From Carnobacterium jeotgali MS3 (GTDB lineage: Bacteria > Bacillota > Bacilli > Lactobacillales > Carnobacteriaceae): 64,000 nucleotides of DNA. Made by a program: the position numbers and the translations under genes. The stretch covers positions 558,001-622,000 of the forward strand of contig NZ_JQNF01000010.1 in the NCBI RefSeq assembly GCF_000745125.1, read 5' to 3'. The number at the start of each line of letters is the position of its first letter. The first letter of the stretch is position 1. This document shows, one piece after another, positions 59,775 to 64,000 of this stretch. The notes below the pieces were generated by a model, which was given only the letters and a program-made list of their open reading frames with translations, was not told where the DNA came from and did no database searches.

Positions 59775-60716
59775 TTACTTAAACAACAGACTAACAGCTA
59801 GCAACACAACTTCGCTGCTGCTAAATAAAACAATGTTTTTTATCGCAATTATAAATGTTTCTGATTTCACCTGTTTGTCATTATATACAGCTAAATTTTT
59901 TCTCATAGGTATTATCGTTCCCAACAAGAGCAACAAAACAGGATGTAACAGTCCTAATAAAACAGCTAAAACAATCACTACATAACTCAAGTATACTAAC
60001 ACATTAAATAATTGAACAGCTTGCTTTTTACCAATATAAAAAGGCAAAGTGTAACGATGGTTAATAATATCTTGTTCTAAGTCACACGTATTATTTGCCA
60101 ACATAATATTGGCAATTAAAAATACCGTTGGCAATGATACAAAAAACAGTGACAAAATAGAAACTAGATTTCCTTCTAGAATAAAACTTTGTTTTGAAAA
60201 TAATAAACTTAATAAATTAGTATCTTTAACATTTACAAAAGCTGCAATGAAAAAGATACCAAACCCCATTACTAATCCTGAAATAGGCTCGCCTAAAGGC
60301 ATTCTTGAAATGGGTATTGGTCCAAAAGTATAAAAAATCCCTATAAAAAAACAACCTGCACCTATTACTAATAAAATGATATTCGTTCTAAATACGAGCA
60401 AAAAACCTAAGAGCATTGCAACAATCAACATTCCTATAATAAGACGAATGACTAGTTTTTCCGATATTTTTTCTTGTCCAATCACATTTACTTCATCTTT
60501 ATATCCATTATCTTTAGCTTTTTGATAATCCATCAAGTTATTGATAGCTGTTGTTGTCATATCAAAAATAAGCATTGCTACAAAGAAGATAAGTGTATTT
60601 ATTAGATTGAACGCATTAAAATAATAAGCTGCAAATAGCGTTCCTAATAGGAAAGGAAAAAAACTAGCTAGTTTCGTTTGAATCTCTACTAATTTAAAAA
60701 AGGTCGTTATCGGCAT
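59775..60716 (-). CDS. dmkA: UbiA-family prenyltransferase for the EET demethylmenaquinone (DmkA)
   Basis: 313 residues with about eight or nine membrane segments. Asp-rich motifs are NNLMDYQKAKD (about 59-69) and NNTCDLEQD (about 205-215), which bind the Mg-prenyl diphosphate. It should join a polyprenyl chain to 1,4-dihydroxy-2-naphthoate, as MenA does. Its place beside fmnB, pplA and ndh2 matches lmo2635 of Listeria, so it is assigned to the separate quinone pool of extracellular electron transfer. MenA of the main pathway would be a second gene elsewhere. Its start is 18 bases from fmnB's stop. Confidence 0.82.
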   Translation of the reverse strand: MPITTFFKLVEIQTKLASFFPFLLGTLFAAYYFNAFNLINTLIFFVAMLIFDMTTTAINNLMDYQKAKDNGYKDEVNVIGQEKISEKLVIRLIIGMLIVAMLLGFLLVFRTNIILLVIGAGCFFIGIFYTFGPIPISRMPLGEPISGLVMGFGIFFIAAFVNVKDTNLLSLLFSKQSFILEGNLVSILSLFFVSLPTVFLIANIMLANNTCDLEQDIINHRYTLPFYIGKKQAVQLFNVLVYLSYVVIVLAVLLGLLHPVLLLLLGTIIPMRKNLAVYNDKQVKSETFIIAIKNIVLFSSSEVVLLAVSLLFK

Positions 60717-60734
60717 CTTTATCCCTCTTTGTTT

Positions 60735-61802
60735 TTATTTTAATGTAAAGTCATCATTTGTTAACTTGAATGATTCTTTCAAACCGTCAGAAACATAGAC
60801 TTTTTTATCTTTCGTTACAAATATTGCATCAACATCTTCCAATGTATTAACATATTTCATGCCTTCTTTCAAACCTTTAGAAAATAGCGACGTTGACAGT
60901 CCATCACCATCAATAGACTTTTTAGTAATCACACTTACTCCTGCTATCTCGTTATCAAAAGGATACCCGTTTTCAGGATTCATTAAGTGATGGTAATTTA
61001 CACCATCTACTTCAATGAACCGTTCATAAATTCCGGATGTTACAATTGATTTGTTACTTAAAACTAAAGAACCTATTATCTTCCCACGTGTTTCAAACGG
61101 ATCTTGAATCCCTACATTCCAACCCACATCTTCGCCTCTAGCGCTGTCTCCTAATACATAAATATTTCCACCTAAATCAACAATTGCTGTATCTACTTCG
61201 TACTCTTTTAACACATCCACTACTTCATCTGTAATAAATCCTTTAGCAATAGCTCCTAAATCTATTCGCATACCTTTTTCTGGAAGATAAACTGTTTGAG
61301 CTTCATCATCAAATTCCACTTTCGAATAATCAATTAATGTCAACGCAGCATCGATTTCAGATTGTTCAGGCTTTCTAGCATCATCAAAACCAATATGCCA
61401 CAATTCCGTGATTGGTCCGATAGTCATATCAAAGCTGCCTGACGTACTTTTACTATAGTCATAAGCCGCCTGTAATAAATAATACAAGTCATCGGTTACT
61501 TGGACAGGTTTTATACCTGCTTGTTCATTGATTTTTTCAACTTCTGAACCTCCGTCTACTTCATCAACGGTAATCAAACCCGCTAGTTCCTCAATTCGAT
61601 TAAAAGCCGCATCCAAGGCTGCTTGTTTATCTTGATTATAAATCGTAACTTTCACAACCGTTCCCATCAAAAATTCAGTTCTTTCAAAAGGTTCATCGGT
61701 TAATGCACGTTCTTTAGTATTACTTGCTTTTCCGCACCCAACAATCAGGAACGACACAACTAGTATAGACAGCATTGCTTTCATAATGCTACTTTTCTTC
61801 AT
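60735..61802 (-). CDS. fmnB: Extracytoplasmic FAD:protein FMN transferase FmnB (ApbE lipoprotein)
   Basis: 355 residues. Signal peptide with lipobox LIVGC (Cys23), so it is a lipoprotein facing outside. ApbE motifs: LMGTVVKVTIY, IDLGAIAKGF, VDLGGNIYVLG, TSGIYERF, MNPENGYPFD and the metal segment SIDGDGLSTSLF. It transfers FMN from FAD onto SGAT threonines of surface flavoproteins. It lies between pplA and dmkA, as in Listeria (lmo2636). It is a paralogue of the cytosolic enzyme at 1938-2843. Confidence 0.93.
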   Translation of the reverse strand: MKKSSIMKAMLSILVVSFLIVGCGKASNTKERALTDEPFERTEFLMGTVVKVTIYNQDKQAALDAAFNRIEELAGLITVDEVDGGSEVEKINEQAGIKPVQVTDDLYYLLQAAYDYSKSTSGSFDMTIGPITELWHIGFDDARKPEQSEIDAALTLIDYSKVEFDDEAQTVYLPEKGMRIDLGAIAKGFITDEVVDVLKEYEVDTAIVDLGGNIYVLGDSARGEDVGWNVGIQDPFETRGKIIGSLVLSNKSIVTSGIYERFIEVDGVNYHHLMNPENGYPFDNEIAGVSVITKKSIDGDGLSTSLFSKGLKEGMKYVNTLEDVDAIFVTKDKKVYVSDGLKESFKLTNDDFTLK

Positions 61803-61861
61803 AAAAAAAACTCCTCATAATTTAGTCATTTAGCTGTTTGTATATCATTTCACTAATTTTT

Positions 61862-61901
61862 TTTTTAAAATAAACGGGTCTTAGAAATTTATCCAAGACC
61901 C
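61862..61901 (-). terminator. Partial terminator between pplA and fmnB
   Basis: GGGTCTT and AAGACCC pair around a 12-base loop, followed by GTTTATTTT. It would let pplA be made in excess of fmnB, in keeping with carrier against modifying enzyme. Confidence 0.75.
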
Positions 61902-61983
61902 CTATATTATGTCATTTAATAGCAACCTTTACAATCCTTACCAAAAGTATTTCCTTTGGTAAAAAGTTCTTCATAAAGAAGGT

Positions 61984-62454
61984 TTAGTTATCTATTTCAA
62001 TTGTTTCTGTTTTACCTTCTGCTGCTGCATCAACCAATTGTTGTGCATACTCCACAAATAAGTCATGAGAATGAGTTGCTCCTGAAATAACTTCTACAGA
62101 TGAAGGGTCTTGTTTATCAACTAGAGCTTTGTTGTATACCGGAATATACTCAATAGGACCAGTCCCCACTTTTTCTTCCATTATTTTTTGGTACTCTGCG
62201 TCTTTAGATTTCAAATCTCCAGCATCATTGACATAATCATAGTCAGACTCTGTAATTTTTCCGCCTTCCGTAGTCATGTTAAAAACAACGCTCCAACCAT
62301 TGTCATCAAAATTCTTTTCTTCTAATATGTAATGACCATCCTCTAACTTGCCAGATTCAGTCGAACTCGTTGTATCCTCAGAACCACATGCTGTCAAAAT
62401 AAATGTCGAAGCAAAAACGACTGATGCCAATTTCAAACCTGTTTTGAATTTCAT
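61984..62454 (-). CDS. pplA: Flavinylated EET surface lipoprotein (PplA-like)
   Basis: 156 residues. Lipobox ILTAC (Cys23), a Ser/Thr-rich linker (residues 26-36), then one FMN_bind domain with the ApbE motif EVISGATHSHDL (acceptor Thr127). It takes electrons from the membrane quinol pool and passes them to extracellular flavins or metals. Listeria PplA has two such domains; this one has only one. FmnB, encoded next, is the expected flavinylase. Promoter TAGACA-17-TATACT at 62557-62529. Confidence 0.88.
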   Translation of the reverse strand: MKFKTGLKLASVVFASTFILTACGSEDTTSSTESGKLEDGHYILEEKNFDDNGWSVVFNMTTEGGKITESDYDYVNDAGDLKSKDAEYQKIMEEKVGTGPIEYIPVYNKALVDKQDPSSVEVISGATHSHDLFVEYAQQLVDAAAEGKTETIEIDN

Positions 62455-62528
62455 AATTAATCTCCTACCTATTTTTAAATTCTAGCTTCCCTAATAAAAA
62501 TTTTTCATTCGGTCGACCATTCGTGAAT

Positions 62529-62557
62529 AGTATAACCGTTTTCTTTTTTATTGTCTA
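62529..62557 (-). promoter_or_regulatory. pplA promoter
   Basis: TAGACA (62557-62552), 17-bp spacer, TATACT (62534-62529). A direct repeat CGAATG-GTCGAC-CGAATG (62523-62506) lies at the transcript start. Confidence 0.7.
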
Positions 62558-62958
62558 CTTTTTCACATGATATTGTCATTTTGAAAATTCATTCCCATTG
62601 TTCCTTCTATATAATTTTAAATAATTAGGTGATATCAATGTTTTTAACTTAATTTCCATTTTTTTTATTCATTTATATTTCAATAATCCTTTGATTTTAC
62701 TTATTTATTTATCACAAACTTGCTCTTATATTAAGAAAAAAACTTTACAACGTTTTTTTTAGTTATCATTTTTTTTTTTGAAAAAAAGCACCTGTTCGTT
62801 GTTACTAAAGGGAATTTGTCCATAATGTGACATTTTCGGCATTTTGATGCTTTATTCTTTTTTATTGATTTAACAGTGTTTTAAACAAGAGTTTGATAAT
62901 TATTTCATAAAAAAACTCATTAGCCAATTATTTTTTTGAAAAAACCCTTTTTAAAACG

Positions 62959-62986
62959 TGGACATATCAGTTTTTTTTTGTATACT
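62959..62986 (+). promoter_or_regulatory. ndh2 promoter
   Basis: TGGACA (62959-62964), 16-bp spacer, TATACT (62981-62986), 135 bases before ndh2. The remaining part of the 62455-63120 gap is AT-rich and shows no gene. Confidence 0.6.
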
Positions 62987-62993
62987 ATGTTTA

Positions 62994-63020
62994 TTAGTTA
63001 ATTGTGAAACTTTTAACTAA
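62994..63020 (+). promoter_or_regulatory. Operator-like inverted repeat downstream of the ndh2 -10
   Basis: TTAGTTAA (62994-63001) and TTAACTAA (63013-63020) are a perfect 8-bp inverted repeat; the centre holds TTGTGAA, half of a Rex-type site. It overlaps the expected start of transcription, a place for a repressor. The binder is unknown. Confidence 0.4.
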
Positions 63021-63120
63021 CTCGGTTTTATTTTAATTATTCAGTTTATTTTATTAACTTATTTTTCTTTATAGTATAAATCTTATGAAAAAAAACGATT
63101 AAAAAAGGAGCTCGAAAAAA

Positions 63121-64000
63121 ATGACTCAAACAAATGTGGTTGTTGTTGGCGCTGGATTTGCCGGTGTTGCTGCTACAAAACAATTAGCTAAAAAACTGAA
63201 AAAAAATAAAGATGTTACGATTACTTTGATCGATCGCCATTCTTATCTTACTTATATGACAGAATTACATGAAGTGGCTGGAGGACGCGTTGAACCTGAA
63301 GCAATCCAATACGATTTACAAAGATTATTTGCTCGTAAGAAAAATGTTAACTTAGTAACTGATAACGTTACGGCTGTTGACCACGACAAAAAAATGGTTG
63401 TAACTGAAAATGGCTCTTATTCATATGATTATTTAGTTCTAGGAATGGGTGGAGAACCCAATGATTTCGGAACACCTGGTGTTAAGGAAAATGGCTTCAC
63501 TCTTTGGTCATTAGAAGATGCAGTTCGCTTACGTCATCATATTGAAACAACAGTTGCAGCTGCAGCTATCGAACACGATGCAGCAAAACGCGCAGCAATG
63601 ATGCGTTTCGTTATTTGTGGTTCTGGATTTACAGGGATTGAAATGGTTGGAGAATTATTAGATTGGAAAACTGTTTTAGCGAACAAATATAAATTTGACG
63701 CTTCAGAAATTGAATTGATAGTTGTAGAAGCTGCTCCAACTATCTTGAATACTCTTCCTCGTCAAGATGCTGATAAAGCTGAAAACTTCATGACGAAAAA
63801 AGGCATCAAGATTATGAAAAATGCTCCAATTATAAGTGTTGGTTCAGATTCAGTTTTATTGAAATCTGGTGAAGAAATTCCTACAAAAACATTAGTCTGG
63901 ACCGCTGGCGTTAAAGCGAACACAGATACAGCAGAATTCGGAATGGAACAAGCTCGTGCTGGTCGTTTAGTTGCGAACGAATTTATGGAAGCTAAAGGGT
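63121..64000 (+). CDS. ndh2: Type II NADH dehydrogenase of the EET pathway (Ndh2), 5' part
   Basis: The first 293 codons are in the window; the rest lies beyond 64000. FAD-binding GAGFAGVAATKQL (10-22) and NAD-binding CGSGFTGIEMVGELL (about 165-180), LVLGMGGEPNDFGTPGV and LVWTAGVKAN are NDH-2 signatures. It oxidises NADH and reduces the demethylmenaquinone made by DmkA. AAGGAG lies upstream of the ATG. In Listeria ndh2 continues with two extra membrane segments and eetB-eetA follow; those would be outside this window. It is divergent from pplA. Confidence 0.93.
   Translation, partial: MTQTNVVVVGAGFAGVAATKQLAKKLKKNKDVTITLIDRHSYLTYMTELHEVAGGRVEPEAIQYDLQRLFARKKNVNLVTDNVTAVDHDKKMVVTENGSYSYDYLVLGMGGEPNDFGTPGVKENGFTLWSLEDAVRLRHHIETTVAAAAIEHDAAKRAAMMRFVICGSGFTGIEMVGELLDWKTVLANKYKFDASEIELIVVEAAPTILNTLPRQDADKAENFMTKKGIKIMKNAPIISVGSDSVLLKSGEEIPTKTLVWTAGVKANTDTAEFGMEQARAGRLVANEFMEAKG

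Overview
The window is low-GC Firmicute DNA that reads as a Lactobacillales chromosome, most like Carnobacterium or a close relative. The reasons are the gene order around the S10-spc-alpha ribosomal block without map, a zinc-type S14 and an adenylate kinase with four zinc-site cysteines, AGGAGG ribosome sites throughout, and a Listeria/Carnobacterium-type extracellular electron transfer (EET) locus. No rRNA gene, complete tRNA gene, integrase, transposase or CRISPR array was found.

Left part (1-5.2 kb): a flavin-centred cluster. It holds the start of an Old-yellow-enzyme reductase, a DUF454 membrane protein, a cytosolic protein with two covalent-FMN domains fused to a PAS domain, and a divergent cytosolic ApbE flavin transferase that probably modifies it. 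A 38-bp perfect palindrome between the last two contains an exact FNR box (TTGAT-N4-ATCAA), centred at -41.5 from the predicted start of the flavoprotein transcript. An NfeD-like/flotillin pair follows.

Accessory part (5.2-18.9 kb): a DUF262/DUF1524 (GmrSD-like) protein, an orphan of unlike base composition, a stand-alone flavin reductase, an overlapping Nudix + PLD-helicase-DUF3427 pair, a second SPFH protein with a 39-residue membrane partner, a rhodanese and a divergent MurE-like ligase. Two decayed copies of the 3' end of rpsI (8683-8855 and 16455-16572) lie in the same orientation as the intact rpsI at 18939-19331. This suggests repeated insertions at the rpsI 3' end. Two near-identical genes for a 43-residue basic protein (13567-13698 and 18600-18731) also occur here.

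Core part (18.9-59.7 kb), nearly all on the minus strand: in transcription order rpmG-secE, nusG, rplK-rplA, rplJ-rplL, a RsmC-like methyltransferase, rpoB-rpoC, rpsL-rpsG-fusA-tuf, a small P-loop kinase, ilvE, the S10-spc-alpha block from rpsJ to rplQ, the energy-coupling-factor transporter ecfA1-ecfA2-ecfT, truA, a GNAT acetyltransferase, and rplM-rpsI. Strong sigma-A promoters with 17-bp spacers are readable before rplM, infA, rpsJ, tuf, rpsL, rplJ and rplK. An L10 leader with attenuator precedes rplJ. A convergent prepilin peptidase gene and a TANGO2/NRDE gene fragment interrupt the block.

Right end (59.7-64 kb): EET genes dmkA, fmnB and pplA on the minus strand, divergent from ndh2, which runs off the window. 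Together they would carry electrons from NADH through a dedicated demethylmenaquinone pool to a flavinylated surface lipoprotein.
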